Assembly (NCBI RefSeq): GCF_019331735.1
Contig: NZ_JAHBBH010000029.1
Coordinates: forward strand, 1-32,841
Source: Bifidobacterium miconis
Lineage (GTDB): Bacteria; Actinomycetota; Actinomycetes; Actinomycetales; Bifidobacteriaceae
DNA length: 32,841 nt
Direction of reading: 5' to 3'
Made by a program: the position numbers and the translations under genes. Shown here in pieces: positions 1 to 6,978 of this stretch (the stretch's first letter is position 1; each line of letters opens with the position of its first letter). Below the pieces are notes generated by a model. It searched no databases. It saw only the letters and a list, made by a program, of their open reading frames with translations, and was not told the DNA's origin.

Positions 1-370
1 CGATCGGGGCGATGAAACCAAGCACCAGAGTACCAAGACTGATCTTGATCGTGTTGATCATGACCTTGCTGAACATCGGCGACGTGAAGAACTGGTTGAA
101 ATACTTCAACCCAACCCAACGACCACCAGTCAAACCCTTAGACGGCACGAAATCACGAAACGCCAACTGAATGCCATACATCGGGATATACGCGAACACG
201 AACACGAACACCATCGCCGGCAACGCCATCACCCAATGCTGCCAATAATGCGCAAAATGCCAACCAAGCCTCTTCGGCAACGGCCACGCACGACGCACAG
301 CCGTATTATCAACCACTCCCGAAGCATCAACCGTCTGGACGGCTGCGGTCTTTGTCTTGGATGCTGTCAT
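1..370 (-). CDS. Sugar ABC transporter permease, LplB type (partial, N-terminal 123 residues)
   Basis: Inner-membrane permease of a carbohydrate ABC importer; the 3' part lies beyond the window edge. Translation from the ATG at 370 gives a short hydrophilic N-terminus, a first membrane segment (about residues 47-63), then PMYGIQLAFRDF and KGLTGGRWVGLKYF, which are typical of the LplB/YteP family. It aligns closely with the complete permease at 19112 (shared PMYGIQLAFR, KGLTGG, GFIAPI). A GGAGG lies 7 bases upstream of the ATG. It is probably the partner of the lipoprotein encoded at 1946-3538, from which it is separated by an oppositely oriented lacI gene. Codon choice is odd: many codons end in T or in TTG (GGT CGT TGG GTT GGG TTG), unlike the C/G-ending codons of nearby genes. 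Substrate is inferred from context only. Confidence 0.9.
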   Translation of the reverse strand, partial: MTASKTKTAAVQTVDASGVVDNTAVRRAWPLPKRLGWHFAHYWQHWVMALPAMVFVFVFAYIPMYGIQLAFRDFVPSKGLTGGRWVGLKYFNQFFTSPMFSKVMINTIKISLGTLVLGFIAPI

Positions 371-396
371 AGCAGTTCCTCCGCACGCATGATCAT
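367..396 (-). other. Possible 9-codon leader ORF overlapping the permease start
   Basis: A reading frame encoding MIMRAEELL has its own strong ribosome-binding site (GGAGGAG, 3 bases before its ATG). It ends in a TGA that overlaps the permease ATG as ATGA, the classic layout for translational coupling. The permease SD sits inside this mini-ORF. It could be chance; there are only nine codons. Confidence 0.3.
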
Positions 397-428
397 TGTC
401 TCCTCCTGAGCCGTTGCCGGCCCATCCC

Positions 429-450
429 TTACGGGCTGCAATGCCCGTAA
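429..450. promoter_or_regulatory. Inverted repeat in the permease 5' leader
   Basis: Perfect 8-bp arms TTACGGGC and GCCCGTAA are separated by 6 bases. They lie 59 bases upstream of the permease start, inside the 339-bp divergent intergenic region (371-709). The repeat could be a leader hairpin or a protein site. There is no U-tract on the minus strand, so a terminator or attenuator is doubtful. Confidence 0.4.
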
Positions 451-495
451 ACCCGGGGTTTCTGGTTTTCGGTGTTCCCGTCAACCCTGAACGAC

Positions 496-507
496 TATAA
501 CGATATA
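496..507. promoter_or_regulatory. Operator-like site, TRTAWCGTTANA family
   Basis: On the minus strand this reads TATATCGTTATA, a near-palindrome (10/12) centred on CG as usual for LacI-family operators. Matching sites are found at 5675-5686, 6853-6864 and 13191-13202. It lies between the divergent permease and lacI-1 genes. Confidence 0.45.
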
Positions 508-534
508 CTTAACATTACAAAAAGTCAAAACCAC

Positions 535-554
535 GGTTCAAACATGTCTCAACC
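535..554. promoter_or_regulatory. 20-bp palindrome between permease and lacI-1
   Basis: The site fits GGTTNANACATGTNTNAACC, with 16 of 20 positions symmetric around ACATGT. Its length and symmetry suit a dimeric repressor such as LacI-1. Just beside it, TTGCAA occurs twice (555-560 and 571-576). Confidence 0.4.
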
Positions 555-680
555 TTGCAAAACCCAGTAATTGCAACGTTTTTAGCACCTCCTCATACTC
601 TCAATGCTCACAAATAATGTCGCAATCAGCAACAAAACACAACAGAACAGCCCATAATCACAACGACACAGTACGGAGTT

Positions 681-710
681 TATATATAAAAGCATGTATC
701 TTTATATATA
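681..710. promoter_or_regulatory. AT-rich inverted repeat abutting the lacI-1 start codon
   Basis: TATATATAAA (681-690) and TTTATATATA (701-710) are perfect 10-bp complements spaced by 10 bases. The last base is the A of the lacI-1 ATG. The TATCTT at 697-702 sits where a -10 box of a leaderless transcript would be. Occupancy or folding here would block expression of lacI-1, so autoregulation is plausible. Confidence 0.45.
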
Positions 711-1753
711 TGAAGTCCGTATCATCCCCCCAACAGTCAAAGCCGACGCTCAAAGACGTGGCCGAGGCGGCGGGCGTATCGATCATGACCGTGTCGAACG
801 CGCTGCACAACAAGCCCGGCGTCAAGGCCGAAACCCGCAAGAAGGTGCTTGCGGTGGCCCGTCGCATGAACTATTCCAGCAATCCGTCGGCGAAAATGCT
901 GCGTTCCGGTCGCAGCGACATCATCGAAGTCATCGTCGGCAGTTTCGACAATCCGTTCTATTCACGGCTCGCCTCCGCGCTGTCGGACGAAATCGAACGC
1001 AACGGCCGTGAGGCGCTGCTGCGCGAGACGCACTACGATCGCCGCGGCGAGGAAAACGCGCTGAGCGAGCCGTTCAGTCTGTTCTGCGACGGCGTGATCA
1101 TCGTCACGCCGCTGCTGTCGTCGGAAAAAATCAAGCAGATCGCCCTGCACAAGCCGGTGGTGCTGCACGAAATGCCCTCCGACGACAACGTGTTCGACAC
1201 CGTCAACCTCGCCAACGAGGACGGCGCGGCGGACGCGGTGCGCCACCTGTACGCCAGGGGCTGCCGCAACATCGCCGTGATCGGCTCCTCGCATCTCGGC
1301 CCCGAAGACATGCTGCTCAGCCTGAACAATCCGGGAACCCTGCGCTATCGGGGCTGCTTCCGCGCGTTCAGCGAGCTTGGGCTCACGATGAGCCAGGACA
1401 CCGCGTTCGACTGCGGTTGGGACGCGCACAGCGGACGCGAGGCGGCGGAACGCATGCTCGCATCGGGCATCGCGTTCGATGGCGCGTTCTGCCTGACCGA
1501 TTCGGTCGCGCTCGGCGTGTTGCAGACGCTGCGCCGGCACGACATCCGGGTTCCGGAGGATTTCAAGGTGATCGGCTTCGACGGCATCAGCATGGGAGCG
1601 GACGTCTCCCCCGCCCTCACCACCATCGAACCGGATTACCGCGAGACCGCGCGTGCGCTGGTCGCTGACCTGCTGGCCCGCATCGACGGGTCGACCGCCG
1701 CGCCGCGCAAGACGATCGTCGGGTATACGGTCACCGAACGCGAGTCGGCGTGA
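710..1753 (+). CDS. LacI-family transcriptional repressor (LacI-1)
   Basis: This is a DNA-binding repressor of about 347 residues. The HTH lies near residues 13-32 (TLKDVAEAAGVSIMTVSNAL) and is followed by NKPGV, the hinge and a periplasmic-binding-protein-like effector domain ending in GYTVTERESA. I chose the ATG at 710 because the HTH then sits 12 residues from the start, as usual in the family. The frame stays open to 617 but that extension is unlike LacI proteins. No SD precedes 710, so the mRNA may be leaderless. It is divergent from the permease at 370 and convergent with the lipoprotein gene at 1946, and probably controls that importer. Its C-terminus and NKPGV segment resemble LacI-3 (16047), so the two are paralogues. 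The effector is unknown; a uronide or pectin fragment is inferred. Confidence 0.9.
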   Translation: MKSVSSPQQSKPTLKDVAEAAGVSIMTVSNALHNKPGVKAETRKKVLAVARRMNYSSNPSAKMLRSGRSDIIEVIVGSFDNPFYSRLASALSDEIERNGREALLRETHYDRRGEENALSEPFSLFCDGVIIVTPLLSSEKIKQIALHKPVVLHEMPSDDNVFDTVNLANEDGAADAVRHLYARGCRNIAVIGSSHLGPEDMLLSLNNPGTLRYRGCFRAFSELGLTMSQDTAFDCGWDAHSGREAAERMLASGIAFDGAFCLTDSVALGVLQTLRRHDIRVPEDFKVIGFDGISMGADVSPALTTIEPDYRETARALVADLLARIDGSTAAPRKTIVGYTVTERESA

Positions 1754-1876
1754 CGCACCGCGTGACGCACCGTCAGGCAAACGTTTGTACGACGTTCCGT
1801 CGGCCGCACCCGCTCCGTCGAGCCGCCCGGTGAAACAATCAACGACCGGCGACGAACGAAACACGGCGATATGAGG

Positions 1877-1930
1877 CGATATGAATGGTGGCGGGATGCC
1901 TTTCGAAGCATCCCGCCACCATTCATATCG
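1877..1930. terminator. Bidirectional terminator hairpin
   Basis: A perfect 23-bp stem (1877-1899 with 1908-1930) encloses an 8-base loop. It lies between the convergent ends of lacI-1 (1753) and the lipoprotein gene (1946). No U-tract is visible on either side; the stem length alone makes a strong stop. Confidence 0.8.
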
Positions 1931-1945
1931 GCCGTTCAGCCAGCG

Positions 1946-3538
1946 TCACTTGGTGTACTTGTCGTACCACTTCTGCCACAGGGCGACGGTGTCGTCCATG
2001 CCGAGCGTCTTGAGCTTGGAGACGAAGTCGTCGAACTCGCCGTCCACGCCGCCGGAGACGATCCAGCGGGAGATCACCGGCATCGCGTAGTCGAACATCT
2101 GCGTGTCGTTGTTGGAGATCGTCGTGGAGTCGGTGTCGGACGGGCGCACGTAGTCGGGCATCGTGTCCTTGGTCAGATCGAAGTGCTTGTACTGTTCGGC
2201 GTACACGTCGTCGGCCGCACGGAACGAGGTGAGGTAGTCGATGTTGTTGACGGTCACGTCGTTCGGGATCCAGCCGGCCGCGCTTTCGCCGCCGAGACCG
2301 ACGCGTTCGGTGGAATCGTAGACCTTCTGGGTCAGCTCGTAGGTCTTGTCGTCCTTCTTGGTGACGTATTCGGGGCTGGAGCCGTAGAACTGCTGGACGG
2401 AAACGTCCGGATCATACAGTTCGTTGACGATCTTGAGCACGGCGTCCATGTGTTCGTCGCCCGCGCGCACGGCCAGCTTGTTGTTCTGGAACATGGTGGT
2501 CTCCACGGAACCGTCCCAGGTCACGTCGTCGGCCGACATGCCCGGGCCGGCCGGGGCCGGCATGGCCACGTACTCGTCAGACAGATCGCCGAAGTCGGTG
2601 GCCGCGTAGGCGAACGCGACGCCGGTGAGCGCGGTCTTGCCGTCGCTGGACAGCTCGGCGTTGTACTTGGAGGCGTCCTTGGTGAGCGCGTCGGACGGGA
2701 TCAGGCCCTCGCCCATGAGCTTGTTGAGGTACTTGACGACGGTCTTGAACTCGTCGGTGGCCATGAAGTTGCCGACCTTGCCATCCTTGACGTAGATGCC
2801 CTGCTGGGACGGGCCGGAGTTGAAGTGGGTGACGATGCCCAGCGAGTTGAGCAGCAGGAAGGTGTTGTACCAGTCGGGACCGAAGCCGGTGGTGTCGAAC
2901 TTCTTGATGTTCATCGGGATTTCGTCGGCCTTGCCGTTGCCGTTCGGATCCTGCGTCTTGAACGCCTCGAGCACCTTCTCGAGCTCGTCCCACGTCTTCG
3001 GGATCTCAAGGCCGAGCTTGTCGAGCCAGGTCTTGTTGATCATCATGTGCTGGCCGGAACCGTAGAACTGCTGGCCGCGGGAGGACGGCAGTACGTAGAC
3101 GCTGCCGGACGGGGTCTGCGCGAGCTTCTTGGCGTTCGGCTGCTCCTTGAAGAACTTGGCGACGTTGGGCAGCTGGTCCATGTGCTGGTTAAGGTCCTCA
3201 AACACCGGCACCTTGTCGGCGTCGGACGGATCGAACGCGGCGATGGAGATGTCCGGGACGGAACCGGAGGCCAGCATCGGGGACTTCTGGTTGGACCACG
3301 CGGTGGTCATGACCTGCGACCACTTGATCGTGCAGTCGCACGCCGCGGTCAGCTTCTTGGTCCACGCCATCTTGGCGGGGGCGATGGTGTTGGCCTGGGT
3401 GACCACGAGGATTTCGATCTGCGGCTTGTCTCCGCCGGCGGTGTCGCTGCCGCAGCCGGCCAGCATGGTCGCGGCCGCGCAGGCCATTGCGGCACCGGCG
3501 ATGATGCGCTTGCGCGTGTTCTTCTGTGCACCACTCAT
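1946..3538 (-). CDS. Extracellular solute-binding lipoprotein (LipO/AlgQ type)
   Basis: Membrane-anchored substrate receptor of a carbohydrate ABC importer, 530 residues. The signal peptide ends in the lipobox LAGC (Cys29). An EF-hand-like loop, DPNGNGKADE (residues 197-206), matches the calcium loop of the family that includes polyuronate-binding AlgQ1/AlgQ2 and LipO. GAGGAG precedes the ATG by a suitable distance. It is a paralogue of the lipoprotein at 17378: both share an ACDCT-KWS segment after the linker, WLDKLGL, and the EF loop. Its likely partner permease is at the left edge. The gene stands alone between a terminator hairpin at 1877-1930 and tandem operator-like sites at 3624-3671, so it is probably expressed strongly as its own unit. 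An oligogalacturonide or other acidic ligand is inferred from family and neighbours. Confidence 0.92.
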   Translation of the reverse strand: MSGAQKNTRKRIIAGAAMACAAATMLAGCGSDTAGGDKPQIEILVVTQANTIAPAKMAWTKKLTAACDCTIKWSQVMTTAWSNQKSPMLASGSVPDISIAAFDPSDADKVPVFEDLNQHMDQLPNVAKFFKEQPNAKKLAQTPSGSVYVLPSSRGQQFYGSGQHMMINKTWLDKLGLEIPKTWDELEKVLEAFKTQDPNGNGKADEIPMNIKKFDTTGFGPDWYNTFLLLNSLGIVTHFNSGPSQQGIYVKDGKVGNFMATDEFKTVVKYLNKLMGEGLIPSDALTKDASKYNAELSSDGKTALTGVAFAYAATDFGDLSDEYVAMPAPAGPGMSADDVTWDGSVETTMFQNNKLAVRAGDEHMDAVLKIVNELYDPDVSVQQFYGSSPEYVTKKDDKTYELTQKVYDSTERVGLGGESAAGWIPNDVTVNNIDYLTSFRAADDVYAEQYKHFDLTKDTMPDYVRPSDTDSTTISNNDTQMFDYAMPVISRWIVSGGVDGEFDDFVSKLKTLGMDDTVALWQKWYDKYTK

Positions 3539-3623
3539 TGCTCTGTCTCCTCACTGAGCGTTGCGGACGGTCCTCCTGTGGACGATCCTGCGGTTGCTCG
3601 ATTATCATTCCCGGCAGGTTTTT

Positions 3624-3671
3624 GGTATACCGGTGAACCTATCGACAATCATTAAGATATACCGCTGTACC
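3624..3671. promoter_or_regulatory. Tandem operator-like sites upstream of the lipoprotein gene
   Basis: GGTATACCGGTGAACC (3624-3639) is palindromic at 12 of 16 positions around ACCGGT. A second copy, GGTACAGCGGTATATC on the minus strand (3656-3671), matches the minus-strand form of the first at 13 of 16 positions. Their centres are 32 bp apart, about three helical turns. A related GGTATAACGGTTGC lies at 6865-6878. Confidence 0.5.
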
Positions 3672-3721
3672 AAACATGTCAAGTCAGCACGACACGCCGG
3701 TCGTCGGCCGGCGATCATCGC

Positions 3722-3751
3722 ATATAAGAAAGGCCCGGAATCATCCGGGCC
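3722..3751 (-). terminator. Terminator of the ABC exporter gene
   Basis: GGCCCGGA (3732-3739) and TCCGGGCC (3744-3751) form an 8-bp stem with a 4-base loop. Read on the minus strand it is followed by TTTCTTATAT, a typical U-rich tail. It lies 86 bases after the exporter stop codon. Confidence 0.8.
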
Positions 3752-3836
3752 AGGCATCGTCACGGCGCCAACGCAACCGTCGTGCGGCTGGGCGCGGCCG
3801 CACGCGATCGCACGACTGCGGCAACGCGCTACATCG

Positions 3837-5621
3837 CTACATCTGCATCGTCTTGAGCTCGTAAAACTTGCCGCGCGCGGCCATGAGCTCGTCGTACGAG
3901 CCCTGCTCGACGATGCGCCCGTGCTCGAGCACCACGATGCGGTCGGCGTTGCGGATCGTGGACAGGCGGTGCGCCACCATGAACGTCGTGCAGTGCCCCA
4001 TCATCTTCTCGGTGGCGTGCTGCACCTTCTTTTCAGACACCGAGTCGAGCGCGCTCGTCGCCTCGTCGAAGATGATGATGCGCGGATGACGGATCAGCGC
4101 GCGGGCGATCGAAATGCGCTGCTTCTGCCCGCCCGACAGCGTGCCGCCATGCTCGCCGACCGTGGTGTCGAGCCCGTCGGGCAGCTGCGCGACCACGTCG
4201 TCCAGCCCGACCTCGTTGATGATCCGGTCCACCTCGGCCTCGTCGACGTGCTCGAGCCCGTAGGTGATGTTGTCGCGCAGCGTGCCGGAGAAGAGGATCG
4301 TGTTCTGCGGCACGACGGCGATCTGGCTGCGGTAGGCGTCCAGGTCCATGCGTTTCAGGTCGATGCCGTCGACGAGCACCGCGCCCGACTCCGGCTCGGC
4401 GAAGCCGATGAGCAGCTTGATGAGCGTCGACTTGCCGGAGCCCGAGTCGCCGACGAACGCGATCGACTCACCGGCGCGCACCTTGAGCGAAAAGTCGTGC
4501 AACACGAGCGGCAGGCCCTCGTCGTAGCGGAAGTCGACGTGCCGGTATTCGACGTCGCCGCGCAGCGTGCCCGGTTCGACGCCGGCGCTTTTCGGATTGT
4601 GCTCGACGTCGTCCTCCTGCAGGATCTCGCCGATCGAGCTGATCGATTCGACGCCCTTGGTCAGCAGCGGATACAGGTTGATGAGATTCGACACGCCGCC
4701 GACGATCTGCGTGAAGTACGTCTGGAACAGCACCACGTCGCCCACGGAAATGCGGCCGCGGTACGCGAGATAGCCGGTGAAGCCGAGGCACAGCAGCTGG
4801 AAGATCTGGAAGATGACCCAGCTGGTCGCGCCGAACACGATGTTGATGATGTCGAGGCGGAAGCCGGCTTCGCGGATGAACTCGAGCTTGCGGTTCATCT
4901 TGCGGATCTCCACGTCCTCGAGGCCGTGCGCGCGGGTGACGGGGATCATTTCGATCATTTCGGCCACGGCGGCCTGCGTGCGTTCCATCTGCGTGCGGAA
5001 GTCGTGGTTGGATTCGCGGATCGGCTTGCGGAAGAACCAGATGGAGAACACGGCGGTCGGGATGGCGAGCGCGAAGAAGATCAGCACGATCGGGCTGCTG
5101 ATCGCGGTGACGGTGATCGCGATGATGATGTCGAGGATGACCAGCGGCAGGCTGCGGTAGGTCTGGTCGAGCAGCACCTCGACGTTTTCGACGTCGCGCA
5201 TGATCTTCGACATGAGCCGGCCGGACTGCGTTTCGGTGTGGAACCGGATGGACAGCTGCTGCAGCTTGGCGATGAGGCTGCCGCGCAGCCGGCGTTCGAT
5301 GAGCCGGTTCACCTTGCCGAAGTGCTTGATATACATGTACGCGGTGAAGATGTTCTGCGCGATGAAGAAGATGCCGATGACGAGATTGACGAGCATCTCG
5401 TTGACGCTGTGCGCGGCCGGGTTGGTGGCGCAGTTGATGATGTTGCGCGTGACGATCGGCGTGACCCACATCGGCGACTGCTTGGCGACGAGCGCGATGG
5501 TGGAGATGGTCAGGTCCATCGCGCTGCCTTTGAAGAAGCGCAGCAGAATGCGGATCGGATGCCCGCTGTTGCGCCGGTAGTTCTGGATGTACTCCTCGAA
5601 TGTGGCCGCCTGCTGCGTCAT
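3837..5621 (-). CDS. ABC exporter, fused membrane and ATPase half-transporter
   Basis: MsbA/LmrA-type (ABCB) half-transporter of 594 residues, expected to act as a homodimer in the cytoplasmic membrane. The N-terminal half (about 20-320) has six hydrophobic stretches; the C-terminal half is an ATPase. It shows Walker A GDSGSGKST (391-399), Q-loop (Q439), signature LSGGQ (495-499), Walker B IIIFDE (515-520) and switch His551 in AHRLST. I chose the ATG at 5621 because AGAGG lies 6 bases upstream; an upstream ATG at 5669 has no such site. It follows a GH43-like gene on the same strand after 129 bases, with an operator-like site between them. Its cargo is unknown: drug, lipid or peptide export fits the fold, while placement suggests induction with the sugar island. 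Confidence 0.9.
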   Translation of the reverse strand: MTQQAATFEEYIQNYRRNSGHPIRILLRFFKGSAMDLTISTIALVAKQSPMWVTPIVTRNIINCATNPAAHSVNEMLVNLVIGIFFIAQNIFTAYMYIKHFGKVNRLIERRLRGSLIAKLQQLSIRFHTETQSGRLMSKIMRDVENVEVLLDQTYRSLPLVILDIIIAITVTAISSPIVLIFFALAIPTAVFSIWFFRKPIRESNHDFRTQMERTQAAVAEMIEMIPVTRAHGLEDVEIRKMNRKLEFIREAGFRLDIINIVFGATSWVIFQIFQLLCLGFTGYLAYRGRISVGDVVLFQTYFTQIVGGVSNLINLYPLLTKGVESISSIGEILQEDDVEHNPKSAGVEPGTLRGDVEYRHVDFRYDEGLPLVLHDFSLKVRAGESIAFVGDSGSGKSTLIKLLIGFAEPESGAVLVDGIDLKRMDLDAYRSQIAVVPQNTILFSGTLRDNITYGLEHVDEAEVDRIINEVGLDDVVAQLPDGLDTTVGEHGGTLSGGQKQRISIARALIRHPRIIIFDEATSALDSVSEKKVQHATEKMMGHCTTFMVAHRLSTIRNADRIVVLEHGRIVEQGSYDELMAARGKFYELKTMQM

Positions 5622-5674
5622 GGTCTTCCTCTTCCCCTCGGCTTCTTCGGCGATGCTGTATCCCAACACTTAAG

Positions 5675-5686
5675 TTTAACGATACA
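5675..5686. promoter_or_regulatory. Operator-like site upstream of the ABC exporter
   Basis: Minus-strand TGTATCGTTAAA matches the sites at 496, 6853 and 13191. It lies 54 bases upstream of the exporter ATG, in promoter position, so the exporter appears to have a regulated promoter of its own. Confidence 0.45.
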
Positions 5687-5750
5687 CAATACACGCTACA
5701 ACGCCGCGGGAGAACAGACGTACGGGCGGGCGACGGCCACGTCGCCGCGC

Positions 5751-6749
5751 TCAGCCCAGATCGATGACGGGGGCCGCGTCGCGGTCGCAGACGATGACGT
5801 CGCCTTCGACGCGCAGTTCGGCGGCCTGGACGACACTGAGCTGCGCGGCGGTCGGATCGGCGGGCTCTCCGGCGAGGCGCGGGGAGCCGTCGTCGTGCGC
5901 GTACGGGTGGCAGAAGTAGAAGATGGTGGCGCGGCCGTCCTTCGGGTTCACCCAGATGTCGGCGTGATGGCCGAAGCCTTGATCGCGATCGCGGGTGCCG
6001 GGTTCGGCGAGGATGTCGGGGCAGCGCGTCCAGCGGTGAAGGGCGGATTCGCCCCGCTCCCCGATCTCCTCGGGCTCCCCCACCGTGTCGTCCTGCCGGT
6101 AGACGGCCAGGCCGTGCCAGTAGTCGGAGATCATCCAGCGCCGGCCGCCGAGATCGAACACGTTCGGCCCTTCCTGATGGCAGTCGAACACCTCCTGCCC
6201 GAGCACGGCCCATGCGTTGAGGTCGCGGCTGACGGCCCGGCAGGTGACCCCTTCCAGATCCTCGTCCTTGTACCACATGGAATAGGTGCCGTCCGGCTCG
6301 CGCGCGACGCACGGGTCGATCACCCGGTTGGAGGCGAGGTCGATTTCCGAGACGAACGTCCAGCGCCACAGGTCGCGCGACGTGTAGTGCAGCATGCGCG
6401 AACGGCCGTGCCAGTCGGTCGGCACGCCCACGATCATCGACACGAACATGTGGTAGACACCGTCGACGTCGACGACTTCCGGCGCCCAGAACGTGTTCTC
6501 GCCGGGGAATGCGTCGAGATCGAGGTCGAGCGTGCCGCGGTACAGCCAGCGGGCGCCGTCCTCGCTGGAGGCGACGGCGATCTTGGTGCCGTGCACCCAC
6601 GAGACGCCGACCGCGTGCGGGTTCGGTCTGCGCTGCGTGTAGAACATGAACATGTGCCGCTCGCGATCGTTCCAGATCACGGTCGGGTCGGTCGGGCCTC
6701 CGGTGATCGGGTCCTCGTACAGCGGAGCGGGCATCGTTACTTGCGTCAT
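5751..6749 (-). CDS. GH43-like five-bladed beta-propeller glycosidase
   Basis: Predicted cytoplasmic glycosidase of 332 residues with no signal peptide. The expected propeller-enzyme residues can be seen: Asp21 in GPTDPTV (candidate base), FWAPEVV (88-94), Asp145 in VIDP (candidate pKa modulator) and Glu193 in HQEGPNVF (candidate acid). This pattern is that of GH43 and related clan GH-F/J families, which mostly release arabinose, xylose or galactose. I cannot fix the family number. The ATG at 6749 has AAAGG 8 bases upstream. The gene is divergent from uxaB across a 229-bp region carrying three operator-like motifs, so it is likely co-induced with galacturonate catabolism. Removal of arabinose or similar side groups from imported pectic fragments is inferred. 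Confidence 0.8.
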   Translation of the reverse strand: MTQVTMPAPLYEDPITGGPTDPTVIWNDRERHMFMFYTQRRPNPHAVGVSWVHGTKIAVASSEDGARWLYRGTLDLDLDAFPGENTFWAPEVVDVDGVYHMFVSMIVGVPTDWHGRSRMLHYTSRDLWRWTFVSEIDLASNRVIDPCVAREPDGTYSMWYKDEDLEGVTCRAVSRDLNAWAVLGQEVFDCHQEGPNVFDLGGRRWMISDYWHGLAVYRQDDTVGEPEEIGERGESALHRWTRCPDILAEPGTRDRDQGFGHHADIWVNPKDGRATIFYFCHPYAHDDGSPRLAGEPADPTAAQLSVVQAAELRVEGDVIVCDRDAAPVIDLG

Positions 6750-6852
6750 GGCACTGCCTTTCAACGTTTGGCCCAAGCGCGGCCGCGGTCCCGGCGGCCA
6801 CGCCGGGCCGTTCGCGGCACGATCGCGACGGGCCGTGCAATCATCAATGATA

Positions 6853-6878
6853 TGTATCGTTACAGCAACCGTTATACC
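6853..6878. promoter_or_regulatory. Two adjoining operator-like motifs in the GH43/uxaB divergent promoter
   Basis: TGTATCGTTACA (6853-6864) belongs to the motif set at 496, 5675 and 13191. Directly beside it, minus-strand GGTATAACGGTTGC (6865-6878) resembles the tandem sites before the lipoprotein gene (3624-3671). Their abutment suggests input from more than one regulator. Confidence 0.5.
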
Positions 6879-6923
6879 AAACAACATCCCCTAGTTCAAT
6901 CGTGTCAATGCACCGTGCGCTCT

Positions 6924-6938
6924 GCAAACCGCGGCAAC
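6924..6938 (+). promoter_or_regulatory. GCAAACNNYGGCAAC motif upstream of uxaB
   Basis: GCAAACCGCGGCAAC lies 40 bases before the uxaB start. Near-identical 15-mers precede uxaC (12032-12046, minus strand) and the GH28 gene (14358-14372). The uxaB and uxaC copies also agree in the next bases (AAATG versus AAAAG). Confidence 0.6.
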
Positions 6939-6978
6939 AAATGACCCGCCCGGCGCACGGCGTCCCTACGCTGGCGGC

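Noticed and set aside
371..480. A riboswitch in the permease leader
   Set aside because: Only one 8-bp hairpin is seen; there is no conserved aptamer pattern and no terminator or SD-sequestering partner.
1778..1787. Perfect palindrome CAAACGTTTG
   Set aside because: It lies downstream of lacI-1 in a convergent region, far from any promoter, so an operator role is not supported, although it resembles parts of the uxa motifs.
1871..6944. Long plus-strand open frames (594 and 1127 residues) opposite the lipoprotein, exporter and GH43-like genes
   Set aside because: They are antisense shadows of recognised genes in GC-rich DNA: rich in Arg, His, Val and Asp, no domains, no ribosome-binding sites.
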